From Methanoplanus endosymbiosus (GTDB lineage: Archaea > Halobacteriota > Methanomicrobia > Methanomicrobiales > Methanomicrobiaceae): DNA of 64,000 nucleotides. A model generated the notes under the pieces. That model did no database searches. It worked only from the letters and a program-made list of their open reading frames with translations, and was not told the origin of the DNA. The stretch lies in the NCBI RefSeq assembly GCF_024662215.1, contig NZ_CP096115.1:2740935-2804934 (forward strand), read 5' to 3'. Made by a program: the position numbers and the translations under genes. Shown piece after piece: positions 26,854-34,481 of the stretch (positions are counted from its first letter, which is position 1; every line of letters starts with the position of its first letter).

Positions 26854-27023
26854 CTTACTTTAGTATCTGAAATTATTGCCTTACATTCACTTAATATTTA
26901 CCGACGAACACATTTTAGGCTGCTTAAAATAAGTATGATTCACCTCCGGTTTTATGGATATGTTATCAATCAACCTTCTATAGTATCCATAATGGCAGAA
27001 TGAACACATCCGAGCACAGAATA
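26854..27023. other. Intergenic with a 9-bp perfect inverted repeat
   Basis: TTATGGATA (26952-26960) and TATCCATAA (26984-26992) form a perfect inverted repeat with a 23-nt loop. The arms resemble the IS66 terminal sequence TATCCATAAT, but no element is present. No gene seen. Confidence 0.4.
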
Positions 27024-27150
27024 GGTGCCTGGGCCACCTCTTTTTGTGACCTGTCGCATGGGGTGGGTTTTAGGTAAGGAGCCTTTTTCTCTCCTGTAAT
27101 CAGCTATTCACCATTAATGTTTAACAGAACTTTTCACAAGAGCAAAAAAT
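27024..27150 (+). repeat. Hairpin repeat family, copy 2
   Basis: Stem CCACCTC (27034-27040) with GGGGTGG (27060-27066), one U-G wobble, loop containing GACCTGTCGCATG, followed by GGGTTTTAGGTAAGG and CTTTTTCTCTCC. It lies downstream of the Doc gene that ends at 27502, on the same side as copies 1 and 3 relative to their minus-strand neighbours. Confidence 0.65.
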
Positions 27151-27352
27151 AGAATATGTCCTGTTTTGTCAGTAGAATATCACAAATTGTATATTCTGTA
27201 GCAATTGGACAGTAAATCCGTTTAGGATAGCCGATTATATGATCCTGAACAATAATTCCGGCAGTATTGCATAAGTCCTGCTTTGATGGTTAAATTAATA
27301 TCGGTCCTTTGCATATAATATTATAAGTGAAAAGAGGATGGGTGAGCCGACT

Positions 27353-27505
27353 ATGAATAAAGTAATTAATAAATCAGAATATAACATTTCGCGGGGCAAA
27401 AGAACTGTAAAGCCGGATGAAGGGCTAAACAAATTTGAGAGAGAGGCCCTGCAGAAGACTTTAAGACGTCATAAAGTTTCATTCAGGGAACTTGCAAAAC
27501 ACTAA
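27353..27505 (+). CDS. Small basic protein convergent with Doc
   Basis: 50 residues, too short for most ORF screens: MNKVINKSEYNISRG, then KPDEGLNKFEREALQK and LRRHKVSFRELAKH. GGTGA sits 7 nt before ATG 27353, and a TATA-like CATATAATATTATAA is at ~27312-27326. Its stop overlaps the doc stop by 4 bp in convergent orientation. The charged helical C terminus suggests nucleic-acid or protein binding. It could be an antitoxin-like neighbour of Doc, but this is unsupported by homology. Confidence 0.55.
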   Translation: MNKVINKSEYNISRGKRTVKPDEGLNKFEREALQKTLRRHKVSFRELAKH

Positions 27506-27918
27506 ATATTTTTCCCGGGTTCTTCCTTAACGTTATTTTTAAGCCATTCCTCTACATCATCAACTGAAAGTTCATATCCACATTTTTTTATGTCATATGT
27601 TGCAACATTTATTGTAAAATCCTTAATTTCTTCCTCCGAAGCCGAAATTAACAGGTTTTTTGTGGCCAACACATTTTCAGCAACCGCAACTGCTGTTCTT
27701 TTGTTTCCCTGAAAAAAAGGATGTTCTGTAGCAATTTTATAATATAGCCAGGCTGCATGTTCAAAGAGATTATTTTTCCAGTTCCATTCATTGACGATAT
27801 AGTCCAGTGTTCCCTGATCCCGGATTTTGCCTTCCATCCCAATATCTTCAGGGAGATCACTACTTAGAATGATCTGTGACTGAATATCAATCAATTTTTG
27901 TGCAGTTGGTTCAATCAT
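27502..27918 (-). CDS. doc: Doc-type (Fic fold) toxin
   Basis: 138 residues with the Fic/Doc active motif EHPFFQGNKRTAVAVAENVL; Doc kinases usually read HxFx(D/N)xNKRTA. The upstream helix (DYIVNEWNWKNNLFEHAAWLYYKIA) is standard. Family knowledge: Doc phosphorylates EF-Tu. No Phd-type antitoxin is encoded upstream; the upstream DNA holds vapC remnants instead. The toxin is thus either orphaned or controlled by an unrecognised partner. Confidence 0.85.
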   Translation of the reverse strand: MIEPTAQKLIDIQSQIILSSDLPEDIGMEGKIRDQGTLDYIVNEWNWKNNLFEHAAWLYYKIATEHPFFQGNKRTAVAVAENVLATKNLLISASEEEIKDFTINVATYDIKKCGYELSVDDVEEWLKNNVKEEPGKNI

Positions 27919-27987
27919 AAGTATATCGCTTATTTTATTCCTATAGCATCTTCAGTAATCAGAATTATAGTTATTGTCAATGATGGT

Positions 27988-28101
27988 CTAAGAGTTTCCA
28001 TTCTTTAACAAATCATCAGGAAAGTTCCGGGCCTCCTTTTGTCTGGTATTATTCCGGCTTCTGATTAGATCGATTAAAAAAGTACTGTCAAGGACGATCA
28101 T
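27988..28101 (-). pseudogene. vapC fragment downstream of vapB copy 2
   Basis: MIVLDSTFLIDLIRSRNN matches the start of the intact VapC at 21989. After 37 residues the frame ends. The PIN domain is lost after its first catalytic Asp, so the toxin is dead. It directly follows the vapB at 28124-28333. Confidence 0.8.
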
Positions 28102-28123
28102 TCAGTCATTACTCCTCTATTAA

Positions 28124-28333
28124 TTAGTCTTCTTCAACGCTTTTGGCCATAATGTCGGCATCTTCGTCAGAGAGATGACCTATTCTGTCAAGAGCTTCCT
28201 GTAATTCTTCCGGAGTTCTGATCCTTGGAATGGTTCTAAGAATAACACTTGAAAAGCTCTCTTCCTCACTTTTTTTCCATTTATTTAATCTCTCATATGC
28301 TTCTTCTGAAAGGCTCACTGTTTTGGATGCCAT
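28124..28333 (-). CDS. vapB: VapB-like antitoxin (DUF217 type), copy 2
   Basis: 69 residues from ATG 28333: MASKTVSLSEEAYERLNKWK, then SSVILRTIPRI and an acidic tail ending AKSVEED. The protein is complete, but its toxin partner at 27988-28101 is only a fragment. It resembles the intact VapB at 21990 and could act on that toxin in trans. The frame extends upstream to 28459, but that part is a vapC N-terminal remnant (next entry). Confidence 0.82.
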   Translation of the reverse strand: MASKTVSLSEEAYERLNKWKKSEEESFSSVILRTIPRIRTPEELQEALDRIGHLSDEDADIMAKSVEED

Positions 28334-28459
28334 ATCATAATATAGTTCATGGGGGTTGATAAATATTATTGCATTGCTGAAATTATTCATATATTTTATA
28401 TCCCGGTAGGAGATGGCAAATATTAAATCCGTGAGGGACGCTGAATCAAAAATGATCAT
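28334..28459 (-). pseudogene. vapC N-terminal remnant of a third module
   Basis: MIIFDSASLTDLIF is the start of a VapC-type PIN protein, cut after ~14 residues. It begins right after the degenerate vapB at 28493-28663, with the same overlap geometry as the intact pair. Its frame runs by chance into vapB copy 2. Confidence 0.6.
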
Positions 28460-28492
28460 TCAATGTCCTTCTTTAGTTTTTCCGCTTCTTCC

Positions 28493-28663
28493 TCAGATAT
28501 TCAAAGACCTTCTTTTTCTAAATTCCTCAAGAATTTTAGAGATGTCGCGATGTTTTGGGAGAACTCTGAGTATTATACCTGAAAAATTTTCATAATCTGT
28601 ATTTTTCCATGTCAATAATCTCTCATACGCTTCTTCTGAAAGACTCACTGTTTTTGATGCCAT
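28493..28663 (-). pseudogene. Degenerate vapB, copy 3
   Basis: 56 residues: MASKTVSLSEEAYERLLTWK, SGIILRVLPKHRDISKILEEF, then a premature TGA. Shifting the frame near codon 50 recovers an acidic tail (ISEEEAEKLKKDIE) ending at the vapC remnant start, so a frameshift is likely. 46 bp of this gene (28582-28627) recur exactly at 31740-31785. Confidence 0.75.
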
Positions 28664-28740
28664 AGTTTACATATAATGTACTATCTCTGAAATAGTTTTT
28701 TCCTTAACGGCCGGACACCACAGTCATGCACAGATGAGGT

Positions 28741-28865
28741 AACCAGACCCACCCATTTTTGGGACATATCACATGAGGGTGGGTTCAAGGTTGGATCATC
28801 CTCTCTCCCGTAAACAGTTACTCACTCTGCAACATTGAATTTGTAATAATTTCTCATAAGTCCAT
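28741..28865 (+). repeat. Hairpin repeat family, copy 3
   Basis: A perfect 7-bp stem, CCCACCC (28748-28754) with GGGTGGG (28777-28783), and a loop containing GACATATCACATG. GTTCAAGGTTGG and CTCTCTCCCGTAA follow. It lies directly downstream of the membrane-protein gene that ends at 28870. Confidence 0.65.
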
Positions 28866-28869
28866 TACA

Positions 28870-29499
28870 CTATTCAATGTAGTCGATTTTATTTTCCGGA
28901 GGGTTCTCTTTCAGATATTTTTCTCCATACCAGCATATTAAATAAAGGCCGCCAATGTAGATTACTGCAAAAAACAGTAACAGAGTTGTATTCAGCTCAA
29001 TTTCATATTGTACATTAAGGTAGGCACCATAACAGAAAGAAAGAAGAGCAATTATGACCTGAGCTGCTATTAATGAGAAGATAAAGGATAATATTCTTTC
29101 CCTGTGCTGTTCAACAATTTCGTGTCTTTTTCCCGGAGGAAACAGTTTCTTAAAAGAAACCTGATCTTTGGAAGGGTTTCCATGAATTCTGATTACAAGC
29201 AGCGTACCCATTGTCGTAGCTACAACTGTGAATGCAATGAATGCATCAAGCGTAATCTGCAAAGAATTCAGTATTAAGATGTACGATGACATCAAAGGAA
29301 CGGAAACTAAAAAATAAACCTTTAATATCTTCTTTTTCCTTTGTTTTTCATTATTTGTTTCGTAATTATGATATACCCCTATAAAAGAAATTTGCTCTGA
29401 TAACCAGGGAAGAACATAAAATATTGTCAGACAGAAAAATATTACAAGCAATAAGGATATTGTTGGAGGATATAAAAAACCGGATAGTTCATCCATCAT
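28870..29499 (-). CDS. Hypothetical integral membrane protein
   Basis: 209 residues with about six hydrophobic segments (near 12-33, 60-80, 85-107, 137-160 and 170-192, with a weaker one at the N terminus) and a charged loop KDQVSFKKLFPPGKRHEIVEQHRERI between them. No family recognised. Its ATG lies 2 bp after the stop of the pseudogene upstream, suggesting a former two-gene operon of membrane proteins. Confidence 0.65.
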   Translation of the reverse strand: MMDELSGFLYPPTISLLLVIFFCLTIFYVLPWLSEQISFIGVYHNYETNNEKQRKKKILKVYFLVSVPLMSSYILILNSLQITLDAFIAFTVVATTMGTLLVIRIHGNPSKDQVSFKKLFPPGKRHEIVEQHRERILSFIFSLIAAQVIIALLSFCYGAYLNVQYEIELNTTLLLFFAVIYIGGLYLICWYGEKYLKENPPENKIDYIE

Positions 29500-29501
29500 A
29501 A

Positions 29502-29825
29502 CTACTTATTCTGAATTACCTGACTCTTTTTGCTTATATATACATTAAAAAGTACAAATGCATACATAAATCCAAGACCTATGAGCAATGAATTTGACAG
29601 CATTGCAATTATACTTGCAGAGCCTAAAAACAATTGTAATCCAGCTGTAATTATATTTGATAATACCATAGCAATCAGAATTTACAGATATATATTGTAT
29701 TTTCTATTATTAATTCTTTGCTTGTTCTTCAAATATTTTCTCCCGGTGATTGATATTATTGGATTATTATGGGTAAAACCCAACCCTTTGAATTTGAAGA
29801 TCCATCCTATACCTTTGAGTCCCAT
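29502..29825 (-). pseudogene. Small membrane protein with an internal nonsense codon
   Basis: A frame of 108 codons starts MGLKGIGWIFKFKGLGF, has one in-frame TAA near codon 47, and continues as ILIAMVLSNIITAGLQLFLG and onwards (two membrane helices) to KKSQVIQNK. The start lies only 13 bp from the IS66 copy 2 boundary, so the promoter and possibly the true N terminus are gone. Confidence 0.5.
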
Positions 29826-29838
29826 CTGAAGCTATTTA

Positions 29839-31739
29839 GTATCATATCCATAATGTGAGGTAATGTGATAATGGATAATAATTTGTACTTATAAATTCAA
29901 AATATAGAATACATTATGTCAAATGGTATCTTCAAAGAATTAGAATCCGTAATAACTCCTGATCGGATAGATAATTCTCCGGATAAAGACATAATATATT
30001 TGCTCATCTCAGCCTTTGAGGAACTATCTGCAAAATACGATAAATTATATGAAGAGCATCTTCAACTCAGAGATGATTACAATCATCTAATTGGTGAACA
30101 GGGTAGGCCGGAAGCCGCAAAAAAAGGAAAAAGAAAAGGGGGTTCTGGCAATAAAAATCATTCTACTGAGGAGGAACGCTCAAAAAAAGAGAAATCAGAT
30201 CAAAATAATCCAAATAAAGGCAGAGGAAAACGTAATCATAAAATCGAAATCCATGAAGAAAAGATCTGGTACTCTGACAAAAATAAACTTCCGAAAGATG
30301 CAGTTTTTAAAGGCTTTTCTGAATTAATCATACAGGACATTGAAATTCGTCCGAGAAATACAAAGTTTTTACTTGAAAAATATTATTCCCCTTCAGAAGG
30401 AAGATATCTCTTAACTGATCGACCTCAAGGATATGGTGGAGAATTTGGTCCTGGAATAAAGGCACTTATTATTGAATGCAAAGCAATTTGTGGAATGAGT
30501 GAAAATGGAATTAGAGCCTTTTTAAATAACCATGGTATCTTTATAGCCCAATCTACAATCTCAAGGAAATTAACTGAAAAGAATGAGGTTTTAGATAAAG
30601 AATCGGAAGATATACTAAAAGAAGGAATAAAGTCCTCCGATTACCTCCAGACAGATACAACTGGAGCTAATGTAAATGGCACTCAATATAATACACATAT
30701 CTTTTCAAACCATAATTTCACAGCATTTAGAACTTCTCCAAAAAAGGATAGAATTAGCATAGTTAAGCACATTATGGAAGTTTTAGAACCCAAGTACCTA
30801 TTCAATGAGTTTGCCTTTGAACATTTATCCAATCTTAGAACCGCAAAAAAATGGATCAAAAAACTTAGAGAAAATATTTACAACTCTTGCTTTAGTGAAT
30901 TTGAATTAGAAAATAGTTTGGTTGAGTTATTTGGTCAAGAAGGATTTAAAACGCTTAAAAAGCGAGTTACTGAGGCTGGATTGATTGCTTATTACAGATC
31001 ACAGAAAGATTACCCAGTTCCAAAAATTCTTCTTACAGATGATGCACCCCAATACGACAATATCACTGAAGAACACCAGTTATGTTGGGTTCATGAAGCC
31101 AGACACTATAAAAAATTAAAACCTAAAACTGCTGTAATGAGAAAAGTCCATGAAGATTTCATGGATCGGTTTTGGGCATTTTACAGAGAGATGAGAGCAT
31201 ATAAAGACAATCCATCTCCAGAGTGGGCATTAAAAATTAGAAAGGACTTTGATGAGTTATTTAACAGCGAGACTGAATATAAAGAGTTGAACCTAAGAAT
31301 TGAGAAGACACACCGGAATAAAGACTTCTTACTCACATTCTTAGATCACCCTCACGTCCCTCTTCATAATAATGATGCTGAGCTTGGAGCACGAGCACAG
31401 GTCAGACATCGTGATATAAGCTTATTTACAAGAAATGAGAAAGGAACAAATGTTGTAGACAGAAATTTAACAATTGTTAAAACTGCTAAGAAGTTGGACA
31501 TAAATCCCTTTGATCATATAGCCGGTTTGATCATAAATGGTCATAGACAAAAATCACTTGCTGAGATAATAGCATGCAAAAACCAGAAAGCAACCTTGGA
31601 TGATCTTAAAATAGAGGGTAAAAATTCAGTTGCTACAAAAGAGGACCTTTCAAATGTACCGGTAGGTCAACACAGATACATTTCATCCAACTTATAAAAA
31701 TTCATTTTTAACCTATTTCTCCGATTTTGGATATGATAC
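29839..31739 (+). mobile_element. IS66-type (ISBst12-like) element, copy 2
   Basis: 1901 bp, the same length and, as far as I can see, identical in sequence to copy 1. The flanking 8-mers differ (GCTATTTA left, AAAAATTT right), so this copy has lost one original flank by recombination or deletion. The right flank is a 46-bp piece identical to vapB copy 3. Confidence 0.93.
29916..31697 (+). CDS. IS66 family (ISBst12-like) transposase, copy 2
   Basis: 593 residues, identical to the transposase at 16143 over its whole length, with the same DDE residues (QTDTTG, TDDAPQYDN, NNDAELGARAQ). The identity of two copies 12 kb apart points to recent transposition or gene conversion. Confidence 0.93.
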   Translation: MSNGIFKELESVITPDRIDNSPDKDIIYLLISAFEELSAKYDKLYEEHLQLRDDYNHLIGEQGRPEAAKKGKRKGGSGNKNHSTEEERSKKEKSDQNNPNKGRGKRNHKIEIHEEKIWYSDKNKLPKDAVFKGFSELIIQDIEIRPRNTKFLLEKYYSPSEGRYLLTDRPQGYGGEFGPGIKALIIECKAICGMSENGIRAFLNNHGIFIAQSTISRKLTEKNEVLDKESEDILKEGIKSSDYLQTDTTGANVNGTQYNTHIFSNHNFTAFRTSPKKDRISIVKHIMEVLEPKYLFNEFAFEHLSNLRTAKKWIKKLRENIYNSCFSEFELENSLVELFGQEGFKTLKKRVTEAGLIAYYRSQKDYPVPKILLTDDAPQYDNITEEHQLCWVHEARHYKKLKPKTAVMRKVHEDFMDRFWAFYREMRAYKDNPSPEWALKIRKDFDELFNSETEYKELNLRIEKTHRNKDFLLTFLDHPHVPLHNNDAELGARAQVRHRDISLFTRNEKGTNVVDRNLTIVKTAKKLDINPFDHIAGLIINGHRQKSLAEIIACKNQKATLDDLKIEGKNSVATKEDLSNVPVGQHRYISSNL

Positions 31740-31785
31740 AAAAATTTTCATAATCTGTATTTTTCCATGTCAATAATCTCTCATA
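31740..31785 (-). repeat. 46-bp vapB fragment at the IS66 copy 2 right junction
   Basis: Identical over 46 bp to 28582-28627 inside vapB copy 3, in the same orientation. It ends abruptly at 31786, where the tnpB remnant begins. It marks an ancestral insertion of IS66 into a vapB gene at AAAAATTT. Confidence 0.85.
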
Positions 31786-31786
31786 T

Positions 31787-31909
31787 ATGACTTTGTCAGT
31801 AAGGGACTGGGTATGTCCTGACTGTGGGGTGCATCATGACCGGGATATTAGTGCTGCAATAAATATCAGGAAATTTGCTCTTGATAGACAGAATCTAATT
31901 GGAATATAA
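31787..31909 (+). pseudogene. tnpB 3' remnant, copy 3
   Basis: Encodes only the last ~40 residues of TnpB ([20 protein letters not shown], then the [11 protein letters not shown] end). It has one zinc-ribbon pair and the last catalytic Asp, with DINAA changed to DISAA. The rest of the gene and the left end are missing. Confidence 0.88.
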
Positions 31910-32014
31910 TATCTTTACACCCCTAAAACGGGGGAAGGGCCTGTGGACTCGTGGATATTGCTCCGGGGTATGAAGCAGGAAGCCTCTCTGGTCTTTAGCC
32001 CAGAGGTAGTTCAC
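31870..32014 (+). ncRNA. reRNA-like right end of TnpB copy 3
   Basis: The same right-end scaffold as the other two copies: ACGGGGGAAGGGCC, then CTCTGG-tctttagc-CCAGAG, ending TAGTTCAC at 32014. The stem is slightly altered (CCTCTCTGG). Without a tnpB in cis it could only be used by the intact TnpB at 12224. The predicted guide begins TGCATATTGTGGGTATT. Confidence 0.5.
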
Positions 32015-32588
32015 TGCATATTGTGGGTATTGCGTTTGCCGGGTATTGCATGTGCTGGCTATTGCGCATAATGGCTTTTGAGGTCTGGTTACAATATGTT
32101 ACTGAGTATTGCTTCGTGTTTGGATTTTGTTTGGATTTTGTTTGGATTGTGCTTGGGTTGTGCCGTTGGTGCAGTTTATAGGATAGAACCGCCGGGGTTA
32201 CCCGCACCGTCCGGTGGAGCCTGCGAAGCAGGCGGAGCTGGCGGTGTGGTGTGGGTGGTGTGAGTGTTGCGAAAATTGCGAAAATTGCGAAAATTGCAAA
32301 AATTGATGGAGTGCGTGCCGGGGCACCTGGGTTGCATCATCTGGACTATTCTCTCCGTTATTGCGAATAATGGTTTTTGAGTTCCAGTTACAATATGTTA
32401 CAGGGTGTTGCTTTGTGTTTTTTCATATTTTTCATGTTTTTCATTTTTCTTCGTGTTGCTTTTTTTGGGTTGTTGAGTTTTGTCGCTGTTGTAGCGCTGT
32501 TGTAGCGCTGTTGTAGCGCTGTTGTAGCGCTGTTGTAGCGCTGTTGTAGCGCTGTTGTAGCGCTGTTGTAGCGCTGTTTGGTTTTTTA
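32015..32588 (+). repeat. Duplicated low-complexity segment, copy B (left part)
   Basis: No gene. It matches 25588-25920: the nested hairpin CACCGTC (32205) / GGCGGTG (32240) with GCCTGC-gaa-GCAGGC, GAAAATTGC repeats (~32271-32305), GTGCCGGGGCAC, and T/G-rich sequence. A G-C pair in copy A is a U-G pair here, so pairing is kept. The segment is interrupted at 32589 by ISL3. Confidence 0.75.
32485..32572 (+). repeat. Eight perfect 11-bp tandem repeats
   Basis: Eight head-to-tail copies of GCTGTTGTAGC plus a partial ninth (GCTGTT). The corresponding place in copy A (~25886-25915) has only about two imperfect units, so the array expanded or contracted after the duplication. Confidence 0.95.
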
Positions 32589-33939
32589 GGCTCTTCGCTA
32601 AATCCTGTGGGTGATTATAAATTCAATTGTGATGTATTAAATAATATATTTGAGTTAAATACCTCAAAAATTACAGGTAAATAGATTCTATGTTCCCACA
32701 TAATGACTCATCAAATCAATACTTTCTCTTTGAACAGGCACTTGGAATAACTTCACCTTGGCACATTAAATCTCTTGATTTCAGCTCAAATCTTCAACAA
32801 ATAGACATATCTGTTGATTTTAATACTGGTGCAAAATTCAACTGTCCAATATGTGGTGCATCACTCTGCAAAGTACATGACACCACTAAAAAGACTTGGC
32901 GGCACCTTGATTTTTTTCAGCATAAAGCTTATTTGCACTGTCGAGTACCTCGTGTATGCTGTGAAACCTGTGGAGTTCATGTTGCAGATGTTCCGTGGGC
33001 AAGAAAAGGTAGTGGATTCACCTTATTATTTGAATCAATGGTTCTATATCTCATCCAGCGTATGCCTGTGGCTCAAGTGGCAGAATATATTGGAGAGCAT
33101 GACACGAGATTATGGCGAATTGTGGAATACTACGTTGTAAAAGCTCTTAATAAGGAAGATCTTTCGTCAGTTTCAAGCATTGGTATTGATGAAACTTCTG
33201 TAAAGAAAGGGCACAATTATGTAACGCTTGTTGTTGATTATGAAACAAAACGGGTAATCTATGTTTGTGACGGTAAAGACTCATCAACACTAACTTCATT
33301 CCGTAATGAACTCCTCGCTCATGGTGGAAATCCTGATTTAATTCACTCTGGTTGCTGCGATATGTCTCCTGCATTTCTCAAGGGTTTTCGAGAATCGTTT
33401 CCTGACTGTAATGTCACTTTGGATAAATTTCACGTGATAAAAATCATAAGCGATGCAGTTGATCAGATAAGACGCGGGGAATCAAAAAAGCAACCAATTC
33501 TAAAGAAAACAAAATACTTGTGGTTAAAAGATCCTAATGATTTAAAGCCAGAACAGAGAATAGAGCTAAATAATCTCCTTTGTGTTAATCTCAAAACCGC
33601 TGAAGCATACAAACTAAAGCGTAGATTCCAAGAATTATGGAACCAAGATAACCCTGAAAATACACTTGATTCTTTAAATAAATGGGTTGTCCTGGCAAAT
33701 GAATCCAAACTTAAACCCATGATTAGGGTCGCTAAAACAATTAAAAAACATGAGGGAGGTATTTTGAATATTGTCAAATCAGGCATGACAAATGCCATTC
33801 TTGAAGGGACAAATAGTCTTATCCAAACATTCAAACGAGCAGCCAGAGGATATCGTAATAGTAAGACTCTAATTAAGATGATTTATCTCAGATTGGGGGA
33901 TCTCAACTTTGGATTACCCACATAAAACAGCGAGGAGCC
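32589..33939 (+). mobile_element. ISL3 family element
   Basis: 1351 bp. The ends GGCTCTTCGCT and (inverted) GGCTCCTCGCT run into matching TGTGGGT blocks. An exact 8-bp duplication, GTTTTTTA, flanks it (32581-32588 and 33940-33947), the size typical of ISL3. It lies inside duplicated segment B and is absent from segment A, so it came after the duplication. Confidence 0.95.
32690..33925 (+). CDS. ISL3 family transposase
   Basis: 411 residues. The N-terminal zinc finger (CPICGASLCKVHD, then CRVPRVCCETCG) is followed by the DDE domain: SIGIDETSVKKGHNYVT with the first Asp, GCCDMSPAFLKGF and TLDKFHVIKI, and Glu in MTNAILEGTNSLIQ. Complete, with no frameshift, so probably active. Confidence 0.95.
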   Translation: MFPHNDSSNQYFLFEQALGITSPWHIKSLDFSSNLQQIDISVDFNTGAKFNCPICGASLCKVHDTTKKTWRHLDFFQHKAYLHCRVPRVCCETCGVHVADVPWARKGSGFTLLFESMVLYLIQRMPVAQVAEYIGEHDTRLWRIVEYYVVKALNKEDLSSVSSIGIDETSVKKGHNYVTLVVDYETKRVIYVCDGKDSSTLTSFRNELLAHGGNPDLIHSGCCDMSPAFLKGFRESFPDCNVTLDKFHVIKIISDAVDQIRRGESKKQPILKKTKYLWLKDPNDLKPEQRIELNNLLCVNLKTAEAYKLKRRFQELWNQDNPENTLDSLNKWVVLANESKLKPMIRVAKTIKKHEGGILNIVKSGMTNAILEGTNSLIQTFKRAARGYRNSKTLIKMIYLRLGDLNFGLPT

Positions 33940-34480
33940 GTTTTTTACTACTTTGGGGTATCATAATTTATCATGGTTGTGTTGTATTTGTATCAGTGGG
34001 TTCATTCATCTGGTGGTGTCTGAATAAATCAGTGGAGGTGGAACAGGGAGCAGGAAGCACAGAGCAGAATACAGGAACAACCGGAATACCTTTTATTGGT
34101 TATTGTGGTTTTTGCGACTTTTGCGATGATTCCTGTGAGTTGTGACAACTCCACTGATTTATTCAGACAGCATCCGGGTGGATGAATCCACTGATACAAC
34201 TATGATTCAGCTATGACTATGGCTATGGTGCAGCCATGACACAATTTCAATCTCAATCTCAGTATTGGTACCAATTTCAGTACCGGTATCAATCTCAATC
34301 CCAATCTTAACCTCAACTTTAATATCAAAAGCATTTTTAATTCTTAGGTAGAACATAACTGGTAATAGTCTGGCATATAGTATTGATTGGCATAATCGGG
34401 TTACAATGCCATGATGTGACCGGAGGGTGGTATTATAATATTTGGTTGGGATAAGTCAGGAAAAGGGGGTGTCTGGGGCA
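33940..34480 (+). repeat. Segment B right part, inverted repeat and CAATCT-like repeats
   Basis: No gene. 33966-34140 matches 26097-26268 almost exactly. The block 33978-34041 is then repeated in inverted, diverged form at 34145-34199 (shared CTGATTTATTCAGAC and CACTGATACAAC), making a long potential hairpin. From ~34245 to 34330 the plus strand is G-poor, with imperfect CAATCT/CAATTT repeats. Confidence 0.65.
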
Positions 34481-34481
34481 G

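Noticed and set aside
16066-31739. IS66-bounded composite transposon
   Set aside because: The outer flanking 8-mers (ATTGAAGA and AAAAATTT) do not match, so the 15.7-kb block did not move as one unit.
32485-32572. Regular repeats that could be a CRISPR array
   Set aside because: The 11-bp units are directly adjacent with no spacers, and no cas gene is present.
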